This document shows positions 15,701-23,481 of a DNA stretch of 64,000 nt, piece after piece (position 1 is the stretch's first letter; every line of letters begins with the position of its first letter). A model generated the notes under the pieces. It was not told the DNA's origin, made no database searches, and saw only the letters and a list, made by a program, of their open reading frames with translations. The position numbers and the translations under genes were made by a program. Origin of the DNA: Chersky-840 sp050011815 (lineage in GTDB: Bacteria > Actinomycetota > Acidimicrobiia > Acidimicrobiales > UBA8190); NCBI GenBank assembly GCA_050011815.1, contig JBEKIJ010000012.1:26644-90643 (forward strand), in the 5' to 3' direction.

Positions 15701-17411
15701 CAAGATCCGCCGTCCCGCGGACCGTTGCCCGAGCGTTGAGATCTCCTCGAAGACGATCGTCGAGTTCTTCGAGTACCTGGGATGCGGCGCACGGGCTTCG
15801 GCCAAGCGGATCCCCGATGCGGTGCTTCGTTCCCCCCGGGAGCTCGTGCTCTCGTTCCTCCAGGGTCTCGCCCTCGACGCCTACACCAGTGACGCCACGA
15901 CGACGAAATGGGCGATCTGCCTCGACGCGCCCGCGCTCCTCGATGACCTGCAGGCGGTCCTGACCAACCTGGGCGTGGTGCACGGCCGGATCAGCAAGTC
16001 CAACAAGCTCAACGGCAAGACCTACGACGAGGTCTATGCCGCGGGTGTCCACGCCAAGAAGATGGTCGAGCTCGCCCCCTTCCTCGAGGCCCACAAGTCG
16101 GCAGCCGCCGCCCGCATGGTGGCCGGCATCACGGAGACGCATCACAACACGGCTGACGTGGTGCCGGGGATCACGCCGGGCGAGCTCTATGCGCTCGTTC
16201 CCTACCGACGTCGCAACGAGCTCGGCGTCCTTCTCCGGACCGAGTTCAGCTTCCTGGCCGATCGTCGCACCAGGTTCGTGAGCCGGGAGACGGTCGCACG
16301 GGTGGCTCGCATCGAAGGCGTCACCCTCCCCGAATGGCTGGGCCAGGTCCTCGACGACAACCTTCACTTCAGCCCTGTGGCATCGGTGGACGATGCCGGT
16401 GCGCGCGAGGTATTCGACGTGTCGGTGCCATACACGCATGCCTTCGTCGCCAACGGGATCGTCAACCACAACACGGTGAACCTGCCCGAGGACGTCACCG
16501 TCGAGGACATCGAGCAGCTGCACCTCGACGCCTGGCGCCTGGGGATCAAGGCCGTCGCCATCTATCGCGACAACTGCAAGGTGGGACAGCCCCTTTCCAC
16601 CACCAAGAAGGCCGGCGTGGGTGAGGGTGGCGACTTCGCCCCGCCCGGATCTGATGCCGAAGCCCGTGACCGCGCCGCCGCGGCCCGGATCTCCGAGCTC
16701 GAGGCGGCCCTCGCCCACGAGCAGGGCCGGGCCCACGACACGGTGGTGGTGGGAGCGGTGCGCGAGCGCCTGCCCCGGCGTCGCAAGTCCAGCACCTTCG
16801 CTTTCCGAGTGGCCGACTGCGAGGGGTACGTGACCGTTGGGGAGTACGACGACGGTCGGCCCGGTGAGGTGTTCATGAAGGTCTCCAAGCAGGGCTCCAC
16901 CCTGGCGGGGATCATGGACGCCTTCTCGATCTCGGTCAGCCTGGGTCTGCAGCACGGGGTGCCGCTGGCCACTTATGTCCGCAAGTACTCGAACATGCGT
17001 TTCGAGCCCGCGGGGATCACCGATGACCCCGAACTCCGCATCGCCACCAGCCTGTTGGACTACATCTTCCGCCGGCTGGCGGTGGACTACCTGCCGCTCA
17101 GCGAGCGCGAGGAGCTCGGTGTGTTGTCGACAGTGGAGCGGATGCAGCCGACCCTGCCCGGTGTGGAAGAAGCCGCCACGCCTGAACAGGACCTCGTCGA
17201 GGACTCGGGGATCAGCTCGGTGCCGCCGACGGGACGCAGCGACCGGACCTCGGCGGTGTACCGCACGTCGTCACCGTCTACCTCCGGCTCGGCGACGGCA
17301 CGGGCCGAGCAGAGCAACGCACCCCTGTGTTACCAGTGCGGGATGGTCATGCAGCGAGCAGGGTCCTGCTACCTGTGCACGAGCTGCGGGACGACGAGCG
17401 GCTGTTCGTAG
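12771..17411 (+). CDS. nrdJ: Class II (adenosylcobalamin) ribonucleotide reductase with two inteins
   Basis: A 1546-residue precursor that should splice to about 961 residues, normal for NrdJ, which reduces ribonucleotides using a B12-derived thiyl radical. AAGGAAAGG at 12751-12759 precedes the ATG at 12771; the frame is open further upstream but that part is non-coding. Exteins are residues 1-354, the segment coded by 14268-15152, and that coded by 16473-17411. Landmarks: VPQQASACFI (one redox cysteine), NPC|SEYMHIDNSACNLASINL (thiyl-radical Cys354, then the second redox cysteine), LAPTGTIALMLDCDTTGVEPD, AISK|TVNLPED, and a C-terminal zinc-ribbon-like tail with pairs CYQC, CYLC and a further TSC. 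Tandem candidate NrdR boxes and a TTGACA/TGTAAT promoter precede it; a strong terminator follows. Confidence 0.95.
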   Translation: MAIAPQRTAIGIRRYFTTEGVHPYDELAWDRRDSRITDYRDGSIAFEQLEVEVPVTWSLNATNILAQKYFRGTPGTAERETSLKQVADRVVDTITAWGIKDGYFEDDAEAQTFSDELKHIIVNQRAAFNSPVWFNIGVKGVPQQASACFILAVDDSMDSILNWYREEGIIFKGGSGAGVNLSSIRASVERLQGGGTASGPVSFMRGADASAGTIKSGGKTRRAAKMVILNDDHPDIEDFIWCKALEERKARVLRDSGFDMDLDGSDSFSIQYQNANNSVRVTDEFMQAVLDDADWALTARTDGSAVRIVKARDLFRQIAHAAWECADPGMQFDTTINRWHTAPNAGRINGSNPCCFVGETEVVTADGRLSIAELALRCELGEDAPNVVAFDLTKSELVMPEMVKAWVAGYTSDLVEVTTDRGRLRCTPEHPFLTMTGEFVHAQSLVPGTRLHGLEGTERIVSVGRLRLEQEVPVYDLEVAGVHNFAVATSDSTGVIVHNSEYMHIDNSACNLASINLLKYLREDDSFDAESFNATVDVVFTAQEILVGNADYPTEKIAENSRRYRELGLGYANLGALLMAQGLPYDSDEGRAWAASITALMTGHAYAVSARTASRMGPFAGFHADREAMLNVLQMHRAEVAKIDEELVPMDLLSAAQEAWDDAVELGEQFGVRNSQASVLAPTGTIALMLDCDTTGVEPDLGLVKTKKLVGGGTMSIVNQTVPRALARLGYMPEQVDDIISYIDEHKSIVGAPHLASEHMAVFACSMGDNTIHYTGHVRMMGAVQPFISGAISKCVVGDTLLATTDGLIRIGGLHQGESPDSFRDEILAVASIGGIHKTDAFYYGGVRPVRRVVLRSGHAVTGTPNHRVLTAGATGLDWKRLDQVEPGDYVASKYGDELWSELPARFDDFTPTRSYGSQKTVRIPDEMTDPLAFLLGAYASEGHTSRSTWTIVITNSEDAVLEEIAEAARVCFDVEAKIRRPADRCPSVEISSKTIVEFFEYLGCGARASAKRIPDAVLRSPRELVLSFLQGLALDAYTSDATTTKWAICLDAPALLDDLQAVLTNLGVVHGRISKSNKLNGKTYDEVYAAGVHAKKMVELAPFLEAHKSAAAARMVAGITETHHNTADVVPGITPGELYALVPYRRRNELGVLLRTEFSFLADRRTRFVSRETVARVARIEGVTLPEWLGQVLDDNLHFSPVASVDDAGAREVFDVSVPYTHAFVANGIVNHNTVNLPEDVTVEDIEQLHLDAWRLGIKAVAIYRDNCKVGQPLSTTKKAGVGEGGDFAPPGSDAEARDRAAAARISELEAALAHEQGRAHDTVVVGAVRERLPRRRKSSTFAFRVADCEGYVTVGEYDDGRPGEVFMKVSKQGSTLAGIMDAFSISVSLGLQHGVPLATYVRKYSNMRFEPAGITDDPELRIATSLLDYIFRRLAVDYLPLSEREELGVLSTVERMQPTLPGVEEAATPEQDLVEDSGISSVPPTGRSDRTSAVYRTSSPSTSGSATARAEQSNAPLCYQCGMVMQRAGSCYLCTSCGTTSGCS
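13833..14267 (+). other. Intein 1 of NrdJ (mini-intein, 145 residues)
   Basis: In-frame protein intron inserted between NPC and SEYM. It begins with Cys1 (CFVGETEVVTADG, block A), has the block B motif TPEHPF with the conserved T and H, block F VPVYDLEVAGVHNFAV, and ends GVIVHN followed by Ser+1 of the extein. All residues for splicing are present. There is no homing endonuclease. Base usage differs from the host gene: codons such as gta, tct, cct and aca are common, so it looks more recently acquired than its surroundings. Confidence 0.93.
15153..16472 (+). other. Intein 2 of NrdJ with a LAGLIDADG endonuclease domain (440 residues)
   Basis: In-frame intein between AISK and TVNLPED. It begins CVVGDTLLATTDG, has block B TGTPNHRVLT, block F REVFDVSVPYTHAFVA and ends GIVNHN before Thr+1. 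The central 250 residues are a DOD-type endonuclease: first motif FLLGAYASEG keeps its acidic residue, but the second, LSFLQGLALDAYTSD, has Ala where the catalytic Asp normally stands unless the motif is shifted by one residue. Base composition matches the host gene, unlike intein 1. Splicing should be intact; endonuclease activity is doubtful. Confidence 0.92.
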
Positions 17412-17446
17412 TAGGACAGGCTCGCTGGCGAGAGCACGCTTCGGAT

Positions 17447-17500
17447 GCCTACCCGGTGCCCGTGACCACGAGAGGTCATGACACCGGGTAGGCGCTTTTC
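17447..17500 (+). terminator. Intrinsic terminator of nrdJ
   Basis: A perfect 12-base stem, GCCTACCCGGTG (17447-17458) with CACCGGGTAGGC (17482-17493), encloses a second small stem TGACC...GGTCA. It is followed by GCTTTTC. It lies 36 bases after the stop codon. Confidence 0.85.
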
Positions 17501-17509
17501 AACAGCCTC

Positions 17510-18673
17510 TTAGTGCGAACGGTGTCCCGAGCTGTGACCGAAGTATTCCGGCCCGTTCGTAGGTGCCCCCGACCCGAACCCGCCGTGGTTGCTCGTGGCA
17601 TGACCTTTCGGCCCCGACACGTCTGGCGACCCTCCGGCCACTGATCCTCTCGGGCTCCCGAATACGGCGTGGGGCTTGGGTGTCGTGGGTGGGGAGGGAA
17701 CCACGAACACGCTGGTGGCGGTCACGGTGCCGCTCGAGATGGTGCCAAAGGCGCCCACCTGCTCACCCACGCACACGTTGACGAACGTCGGTGCGCTCAC
17801 GCCGTGCTCGGAGAAGGTCGTGGTGGTGCTCACGTCGACGGTGAAGGTCGAACTGTGGAACCCGTTCAAGGTGAACGTCCCCGCCGTGGCCGCCACCCCA
17901 CAGGTGCCGGTGGTGCTCGTCCCGTTGACCGAAGCCACCGTCCCGAAGGCGGCGTGGGGCTTGGGCGTCGGGGGCGGCGTCACGAACACGCTGGTGGCGC
18001 TCACGGTGCCGCTCGAGATCATGCCGAAGGCGCCCACCTTCTCACCCACGCACACGTTGACGAACGTCGGTGCGCTCACGCCCTTCTCGGAGAAGGTCGT
18101 CGTGGTGCTCACGTCGACGGTGAAGGTCGTGCTGGGGAACCCGTTCAAGGTGAACGTCCCCGCCGTGGCCGCCACCCCACAGGTGCCGGTGGTGCTCGTC
18201 CCGTTGACCGAGGCCACCGTTCCGAAGACGGCGTGGGGCTTGGGCGTCGGGGGCGTCGTCACGAATACGCTGGTGGCGCTCACCGTGCCGCTCGAGATCA
18301 TGCCGACGGCACCCACCTTCTCACCCACGCAGACGTTGGCGAAGGTCGGTGTGCTCACGCCGTGCTCGGAGAAGGTCGTCGTGGTGCTCACGTCGACGGT
18401 GAAGGTCGTGCTGGGGAGCGCGTCCAAGACGAAAGCTCCCGCGGTGGCGGCGACGCCACATGTGCCGGTGGTGCTCGTCCCGTTGACCGAGGCCACCGTT
18501 CCGAAGACGCCCGTTGGCGCGTCGCGATGATGGTGACGGCCATGGTGGCCGCTGCCGGTCGAGAGCCCACCCGAAGCACGCAACGTCGTTGCCGACGCCG
18601 CTGCGCCGGAGAGCAGGACCACCGCCAGTGTCGCCAAAATGGCGATCTTTGCCATGCGCCATGTTCTGGACAT
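17510..18673 (-). CDS. Secreted protein with three DUF5666-like repeats
   Basis: A 387-residue exported protein of unknown function. ATG 18673 follows GGGGGGAT; the N-terminus MSRTWRMAKIAILATLAVVLLSGAAASA is a signal peptide with a likely cut after ASA. Next is a His-rich stretch (HHGRHHHR), then three near-identical repeats of about 93-95 residues: FGTVASVNGTSTTGTCGV, a strand pair, FTVDVSTTTTFSE, NVCVGEKVGAFGMISSGTVSATSVFV, joined by Pro-rich linkers (TPPPTPKPHA). Each repeat has two cysteines that could pair. The pattern resembles DUF5666, small beta-barrel domains in exported proteins. The tail is low-complexity Gly/His/Ser. It is convergent with nrdJ. Confidence 0.75.
   Translation of the reverse strand: MSRTWRMAKIAILATLAVVLLSGAAASATTLRASGGLSTGSGHHGRHHHRDAPTGVFGTVASVNGTSTTGTCGVAATAGAFVLDALPSTTFTVDVSTTTTFSEHGVSTPTFANVCVGEKVGAVGMISSGTVSATSVFVTTPPTPKPHAVFGTVASVNGTSTTGTCGVAATAGTFTLNGFPSTTFTVDVSTTTTFSEKGVSAPTFVNVCVGEKVGAFGMISSGTVSATSVFVTPPPTPKPHAAFGTVASVNGTSTTGTCGVAATAGTFTLNGFHSSTFTVDVSTTTTFSEHGVSAPTFVNVCVGEQVGAFGTISSGTVTATSVFVVPSPPTTPKPHAVFGSPRGSVAGGSPDVSGPKGHATSNHGGFGSGAPTNGPEYFGHSSGHRSH
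17667..18510 (-). repeat. Three direct repeats of about 280 bp
   Basis: The segment starting GCGTGGGGCTTGGG recurs at 17667, 17952 and 18231, spacing 285 and 279 bases. Copies are highly similar at DNA level, including silent positions, so duplication or gene conversion is recent. They code for the repeated domains of the secreted protein. Confidence 0.9.
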
Positions 18674-18989
18674 GAATCCCCCCTGTGTTGAGTGCAGATC
18701 GCTCGGTCCGTCGCTGGCAGGCCGAGTCGCCCGTCCCCCCGCCGATGTTCCGGTGGACGAGCCGAGCGTGTAATGGCTGTTGAGGCACCTTTGCCCGAAT
18801 ACGTGGTCTTGTAAACACCCTATGTGATAATTGTGACACTCGCCGCTTAGCGTCACCGAGGCACCGACCGCGAAGAAGGGCCGTGACCAGGCAGTTCATC
18901 TGAGATGCGCGCAGCGGAGCGGGAATCCCAGGATTCAGACAACGACTCGGGGCGCGGTGGATCGCCCTACCGCAAGAGCTCCCGGAGGG
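18674..18989. other. Intergenic region upstream of the repeat protein
   Basis: No gene seen in 316 bases. An AT-rich patch at 18810-18840 stands out from the GC-rich surroundings and contains, on the minus strand, TAGGGT at 18817-18822, a possible -10 that would give the repeat-protein message a leader of about 137 bases. A GTGATAATTGTGAC motif there is a direct, not inverted, repeat, so it is not a CRP-type site. Confidence 0.4.
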
Positions 18990-20192
18990 TCACGGTTCGG
19001 CTCGGATGGGCAGGTATTCGAACCGGCGGGTGAACGGCCCCGGTGCGTAACGGCCTGCGGAGCTGTCCACGACGAAATCGGGCGCCATCCGCAGCAGTTC
19101 CTCGATGACGACCCGGCCTTCGAGCCGGGCCGCGGCGGCTCCCAGACAATGGTGCGGCCCCGAGCTGAAGGCCAAGGTACGAGCCACGGTGCGGGTGACG
19201 TCGAGGCTGCCCGCATCGGGCCCGAACTCCCGAGGGTCCCGGTTGGCCGAGGCGAACAGCAGGTGGACCTTGTGATCGGCGGGGATCCTGACCGCCGCCT
19301 CGGCGGGACCGACGGTCACGTCCGTGGTGGTGGTGCGCGACAGCCCCTGGACAGGGGAGAGGAACCGCAAGAGCTCCTCCACAGCCCCGGCGACGAGTCC
19401 CCCGTCGGCGGAGAGGAGTCGACGTTGGTCAGGGTGTTCGCTCAGGAGGGCGGCGGTTCCCCCGATCAGTCCCGCCGCGGTGTCGTTGCCGCCGGCGATC
19501 ATGACGAAGCAGAACCCCAGGATCTCTTCGAGGCTCACCGGACGTCCGTCGATCTCGGACTCGAGGAGCACCGAGATCATGTCGGGGCAGGAGTGCCCCT
19601 TCTTGGTTCCCGCCAGGTCGGTGAAGTACCCGTAGAGCTCTCCCACGGCCCGGCCGGCGGAGAGCACGTTCCCGCTGGCGTTGGCCTGGACGATGGCACT
19701 GCTCCAGGTGCCGAACGTGGACCGGTCGCTTTCGGGGACACCGAGGTAGTCGGCCACGACGAACGAGGGGACCGGTGTGGCGACTTCGGAGACGAAGTCG
19801 GCCTCTCCCATCTCGACGATGCGTTCGATGCACGACCTCGTGAACCGACGCAGGGAGTCCTCGCGCTCGGCCACGGCCCGCGGCGTGAACATGGCGTTGA
19901 CCAATCGGCGGTAGAGGGTGTGGCGGGGCCGGTCCATCATGACCAAGGTGGGCATGAGCCCGAGCTTGGCGATCTCGTCCTCTTCGAAGGTCAGGCCCTG
20001 CGCCGAGGAGAAGGTCCCGGTGTCACAGGCCGCTGCCATCACATCCGCAAAACGCGACAGGACCCAGAATCCTCGCTTCTCGACGTGATGGACCGGGTCC
20101 TCGTCGCGCAGGCGCTCGTAGGTGGGGTAGGGGTCGCGCCACAGGTCGGGGTCGAGGGGGTCGTAGGCGAGGGTTCCGGCAGCGGTGGTCAT
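18990..20192 (-). CDS. Cytochrome P450
   Basis: A 400-residue soluble bacterial P450. The heme-thiolate loop FSSGPHHCLGAAAARLEGRV has its cysteine at about residue 349; the I-helix oxygen-binding motif is AGGNDTA and the K-helix E-x-x-R is EELLR. The first residues MTTAAGTLAYDPLDPDLWRDPYPTYERLRDEDPVHHV are typical. AAGGAGAG 8 bases upstream fixes the ATG at 20192. LMPTLVMMDRPRHTLYRRLVNAMFTPR is the usual C-helix region. No ferredoxin or ferredoxin reductase is adjacent, so redox partners must come from elsewhere. The substrate is unknown; SGNVLSAG and related F/G-loop sequence give no reliable hint. Confidence 0.92.
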   Translation of the reverse strand: MTTAAGTLAYDPLDPDLWRDPYPTYERLRDEDPVHHVEKRGFWVLSRFADVMAAACDTGTFSSAQGLTFEEDEIAKLGLMPTLVMMDRPRHTLYRRLVNAMFTPRAVAEREDSLRRFTRSCIERIVEMGEADFVSEVATPVPSFVVADYLGVPESDRSTFGTWSSAIVQANASGNVLSAGRAVGELYGYFTDLAGTKKGHSCPDMISVLLESEIDGRPVSLEEILGFCFVMIAGGNDTAAGLIGGTAALLSEHPDQRRLLSADGGLVAGAVEELLRFLSPVQGLSRTTTTDVTVGPAEAAVRIPADHKVHLLFASANRDPREFGPDAGSLDVTRTVARTLAFSSGPHHCLGAAAARLEGRVVIEELLRMAPDFVVDSSAGRYAPGPFTRRFEYLPIRAEP

Positions 20193-20262
20193 CGCGGCGC
20201 TCTCCTTCGACGGGACGGACACGGCGAGAGTACTGGGACGAGCTCGGCCCGCACCGCAGCGG

Positions 20263-21153
20263 CTACCGAAGCCGACGCAAAGTTCCGGCCGGGCTCGCCG
20301 GCACGGCACCGGGATGAAGCGCCGACGCCAGGATCTCCACGCCGTCGACGAGACGGGGTCCCGGCCGTGAGAAGTACGAACTGGCATCCACGGCGAAAAA
20401 CGCCTGCACTCCCGCCAGCTCGGCCCGATCCAGCAGAGGGGTGGCTTCGAGCGCGGCGGCTTCGAGGTCATACCCGCAGGGCATGAACACGACCACTTCG
20501 GGCGAGGCCGAGACGATCTGCTCCCAGGTGACCCGGACCGACGGGGTGCCCCGGCTGGCCAGGACGGCTTCGCCTCCGGCGAGCTCGATCATCTCGGGGA
20601 CCCAGTGGCCGCCGTTGAAGGGAGGATCGGACCACTCGAGGGCGAACGTCCGGGGCTCGTCCCTCCCGGCCACCTTGGCGGCGACGAAGTCCAGCCTGGC
20701 CCGCAGGACCTCGACGAGCTCGGAGGCCACGGACTCCGTCCCGGTGGCGGCGCCGACCTGCACGAGGCAATCCAGGACGTCGCCGAGCGAGCTCGGATCC
20801 ATGGAGAGGACCTCGGCGCGACACCCCAGGAGCTCGAGGGCCTCGTTCACGTGTCCAGAGGGCACGGCGCACACCGCACACAGGTCCTGGGTGAGCACGA
20901 GATCGGGGCGAAGCTCTCGGACCGCCTCGTTGTCCAGCCGGTAGATCGGCTCACCCCCGCCGATGGAGGCGCTGACGAGGCGGTCCACCTCGGCCGGGTC
21001 CGAGGCGTCGGGAAGCGTGGAGAACGACACCGATCGCTTGGTGCGGGCGCCAGGGGGCCAGTCGCATTCGTGGGTCACCCCCACCAGGTCGTCCTCCAGG
21101 CCCAGGGCGTAGACGATCTCGGTGGCCGACGGCAGCAGGGAGAGGATCCGCAT
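20263..21153 (-). CDS. BtuF-like corrinoid-binding protein without a signal peptide
   Basis: A 296-residue periplasmic-binding-protein-fold protein of the cobalamin/iron-siderophore class. MRILSLLPSATEIVYALGLEDDLVGVTHECDWP is the diagnostic N-terminus of BtuF-like proteins, and RPDLVLTQDLCAVCAVPSG is the usual inter-lobe segment. No signal peptide or lipobox precedes it, so it is probably cytoplasmic, as in a widespread cytosolic branch of this family. An extra ATG upstream (21171) is possible, but MRILSLLPS matches relatives. No btuC or btuD is adjacent. It lies near the B12-dependent nrdJ, which is suggestive only. Confidence 0.8.
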   Translation of the reverse strand: MRILSLLPSATEIVYALGLEDDLVGVTHECDWPPGARTKRSVSFSTLPDASDPAEVDRLVSASIGGGEPIYRLDNEAVRELRPDLVLTQDLCAVCAVPSGHVNEALELLGCRAEVLSMDPSSLGDVLDCLVQVGAATGTESVASELVEVLRARLDFVAAKVAGRDEPRTFALEWSDPPFNGGHWVPEMIELAGGEAVLASRGTPSVRVTWEQIVSASPEVVVFMPCGYDLEAAALEATPLLDRAELAGVQAFFAVDASSYFSRPGPRLVDGVEILASALHPGAVPASPAGTLRRLR

Positions 21154-21205
21154 GGCGCGATCGTGGCCCACCCGCGCCCGTGGCGCTAGTGCGGCAGTCC
21201 GAGTG

Positions 21206-21952
21206 CTACCGGGGTCGGTGGCCGATCACGGTCACGAGGCCCACGGGAAGGGTCTCCTGACCGAACGACGCCAGGATCGAAGCGTCCACGCCGTGCCGCG
21301 CCAGGAGCGTCGGGACACGGGCCGTGTCGACCAGGACGTTGTGGTGGGTCTCGTCGTCGCGCCGCCACGAGTCGTCGCTGTTCCTGAGAAAGGTCGTCAT
21401 CTCCCGGACGAAGCGGTTGGGCGACGGGATCGAGAATTCGGTCACGATCATCCAGCCGTCGCCCCGCCGCACCTGTGTCGGTGCCCCCTGGCGAAAGCGC
21501 CCGTACTCGACGTCGCACAGGTCGATGGCGAGAACGCCGCCGGGCCGCAGCGCTCCCGCCAGCGCCGCCAGGGCCCGGTCGACCGAATCCTCGTCGTCGA
21601 GGTAGCTCAGGACGTGACCCACCGACACGATGGCGTCGGCGCCCGGGACAGGGTCGTCGGGGAGGCGCAGGGGTCGGATGTCCTCGGCGCCGGTCGCGTA
21701 CTGCCGTGCCAACTCGAGCATGGCGTTCGACGCGTCGGTGGCGATCACCCGGTGCCCGGCATCCACCAGGTGTTTAGTCAACAGGCCGCTGCCACATCCG
21801 ATCTCGACCACGAGACCGTTGCGGTCGCGGACCGGAGCCAAGAGCTCGAGAATCCCCGGAGCACAGGCGTCGGCGTGGAATCCGAACCCGAGATGGTGGA
21901 TGCGTGCCAGGTCGTCGCGGTAATAGGGATCGCGTGTCTCGGGCCCGTCCAT
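21206..21952 (-). CDS. Class I SAM-dependent methyltransferase
   Basis: A 248-residue methyltransferase with a clear SAM-binding core: motif I VVEIGCGSGLLTKHL (about residues 49-63), motif II acidic residue in VIATDASNAML, motif III-like DAIVSVGHVLSYL and motif post-I LRPGGVLAIDLCD. The C-terminal segment RGDGWMIVTEFSIPSPNRFVREMTTFLR and HNVLVDT is a beta-rich insertion seen in small-molecule enzymes of this type. ATG 21952 is used because GATACT ends 6 bases upstream and the upstream nine residues look non-conserved; GTG 21979 is the alternative. It is 52 bases upstream of the BtuF-like gene on the same strand. Substrate unknown. Confidence 0.85.
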   Translation of the reverse strand: MDGPETRDPYYRDDLARIHHLGFGFHADACAPGILELLAPVRDRNGLVVEIGCGSGLLTKHLVDAGHRVIATDASNAMLELARQYATGAEDIRPLRLPDDPVPGADAIVSVGHVLSYLDDEDSVDRALAALAGALRPGGVLAIDLCDVEYGRFRQGAPTQVRRGDGWMIVTEFSIPSPNRFVREMTTFLRNSDDSWRRDDETHHNVLVDTARVPTLLARHGVDASILASFGQETLPVGLVTVIGHRPR

Positions 21953-22015
21953 GCCCTCAGTATCGCTCGTACCGGGCACGCGGGCCCGGGCACGTCGGCT
22001 CGGCGGTCAGCGCGA

Positions 22016-22357
22016 CTACCGCTTCTGGCGCCCTTCGAGGGTCACGATCTCGGCGACGTGTCTCTTGACCCGGTCCCGCCCCATGTCGAACAGCGACGGC
22101 TGGACCGGTGCCGCGGGCGAACCCGTCTCTGGCTCTGCATCATCGGCCCCGTCTTCGAGGATCTGGATCAGTGCGGGCGCTTGGTCGGCCGGCAGCCGGA
22201 ACGTCGCCCGACAGATCGAGCCGTGCCACAGGCTGACGATCACCAGTCCCTCATGGGAGTGCCAGGAGACCTCCATCCGCCTTCCGTCGTCACGCGCGTC
22301 GCTGAACCACTGGCGGCGGACTCCGTCGGGGTGAGGAAGCAGCACCACCCTCATCAT
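22016..22357 (-). CDS. Conserved hypothetical protein
   Basis: A 113-residue protein I do not recognise by name. It begins MMRVVLLPHPDGVRRQWFSDARDDGRRMEVSWHSHEGLVIVSLWHG, a beta-sheet-like pattern, then SICRATFRLPADQAPALIQILEDG, and ends in a charged tail (DRVKRHVAEIVTLEGRQKR). No membrane segment. The ATG at 22357 is used; a TTG 15 bases upstream is in frame but unlikely. It is divergent from the lipoprotein gene. Confidence 0.6.
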   Translation of the reverse strand: MMRVVLLPHPDGVRRQWFSDARDDGRRMEVSWHSHEGLVIVSLWHGSICRATFRLPADQAPALIQILEDGADDAEPETGSPAAPVQPSLFDMGRDRVKRHVAEIVTLEGRQKR

Positions 22358-22540
22358 GGACCCGCCGACCAACCGGGGGCTAGAGGGAAGGACTTTGCAA
22401 ACGCGTTACAAGGTCTCGGGTCCCGGCTCCTCCGGAGCATGTGATCCCGGATGCAACCAGAGAAATCCCCGATGTCGTAACCTCGGCCCTGGAGCTCTCT
22501 GGACCCGGCTCCATGGCTTCGTCGCCCGGGAGGCCGAGCA

Positions 22541-23293
22541 ATGAACCCGAACACCGACCGAGTTGGCACCCTCATCGGCCGCCGCGGGGCGCGGGCAATC
22601 GCCGCCCTTGTCGTGTTGGGGGGATTTGGGCTCACCGGGTGCAGCGTCGTGAACGCAGTCAAGAAGGTCGAGCATGACGTGAGGGGCAACAAGGCGACGA
22701 TCGATGCCTTCACGAACAAGATCAACTCCAGCCAGGGGGCGACCTTCGAAGCCACCTACGCCACCACCGGTAGCTCGCCGGCGACGGTCGTCTACGCCGT
22801 CGAACCGCCACAGGGCCTCGCCTTCGAGGTCACCCCCACGGGAACGAGTACGAGCAGTGTGCACATCATCGTGAACACGTCCGGGGAGTACTCCTGCACC
22901 GCCTCGAATGGTTCGAGCTCAGGGCCGGCCTGTCAGAAGTTGGGAACGGCCGACGCCGCCGCCGAGAACAGGATCTTCGACCTCTACACCCCGGCACACT
23001 GGACCGCATTCCTCAAGGACTTCTCGCTCGCCGCCGGCTTGGCCGGCGACACGGTCACGTCGTCGGCCACGACGGTGAACGGATTCGCCATGCAGTGCGT
23101 CGACTTCCAGGCATCGGGGGTGGCGGGCACGAGCACGATCTGCACGACTGCTCAAGGCATCTTGGGCTTTGTCCAGGTGGCGTCGGACTCGACCAGTTTC
23201 GAGCTCAAGAGCTATTCGCCGTCGCCGCCGGACTCCCTGTTCGAGCTGCCCCCCGGCGCGACCATCACCACCTCCCCCCCGACGACGTCGTAG
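22541..23293 (+). CDS. Lipoprotein of unknown function
   Basis: A 250-residue exported lipoprotein. An Arg-rich N-terminus and hydrophobic helix (ARAIAALVVLGGFGLTGC) end in the lipobox LTGC, so cysteine about 34 should be acylated and the rest anchored outside the membrane. The mature part has Ser/Thr-rich stretches and looks mostly beta-structured (GATFEATYATTG, ATVVYAVEPPQGLAFEV, GEYSCTASNG), resembling actinobacterial LppX/LprG-like or DUF-type lipoproteins. Several cysteines could form disulfides. A possible -10, TAACCT at 22478-22483, would give a leader of about 50 bases. The mini-NfeD and flotillin genes follow in the same direction after 188 bases. Confidence 0.75.
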   Translation: MNPNTDRVGTLIGRRGARAIAALVVLGGFGLTGCSVVNAVKKVEHDVRGNKATIDAFTNKINSSQGATFEATYATTGSSPATVVYAVEPPQGLAFEVTPTGTSTSSVHIIVNTSGEYSCTASNGSSSGPACQKLGTADAAAENRIFDLYTPAHWTAFLKDFSLAAGLAGDTVTSSATTVNGFAMQCVDFQASGVAGTSTICTTAQGILGFVQVASDSTSFELKSYSPSPPDSLFELPPGATITTSPPTTS

Positions 23294-23442
23294 GGCGGCT
23301 CCTGGGGCCGCCTCTCGGACGCTTCTGGGACGGGAGCCGGGTCCGGTTCGTGGTTGTCGTCCGACCACGAGCTCCGTCCCGATCGGGGCGCTTCGCCGGC
23401 AGATACGATCGGGGCGCAAGCCAGGACGTGAAGCCCTGTGCA

Positions 23443-23448
23443 TACACT
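23443..23448 (+). promoter_or_regulatory. -10 element for the NfeD-flotillin pair
   Basis: TACACT fits TANNNT. Transcription would start near 23455, and GAGGAG at 23464-23469 would serve as ribosome binding site for the ATG at 23482. Confidence 0.45.
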
Positions 23449-23481
23449 GCTGGCAGTGACCTTGAGGAGTTCGGCACTTCG

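Noticed and set aside
17667..18510. CRISPR or satellite array
   Set aside because: The three repeats are about 280 bases long, without unique spacers, and lie inside one reading frame.
18817..18839. CRP-type palindrome in the AT-rich patch
   Set aside because: GTGAT and GTGAC are in the same orientation, so they are not an inverted repeat.
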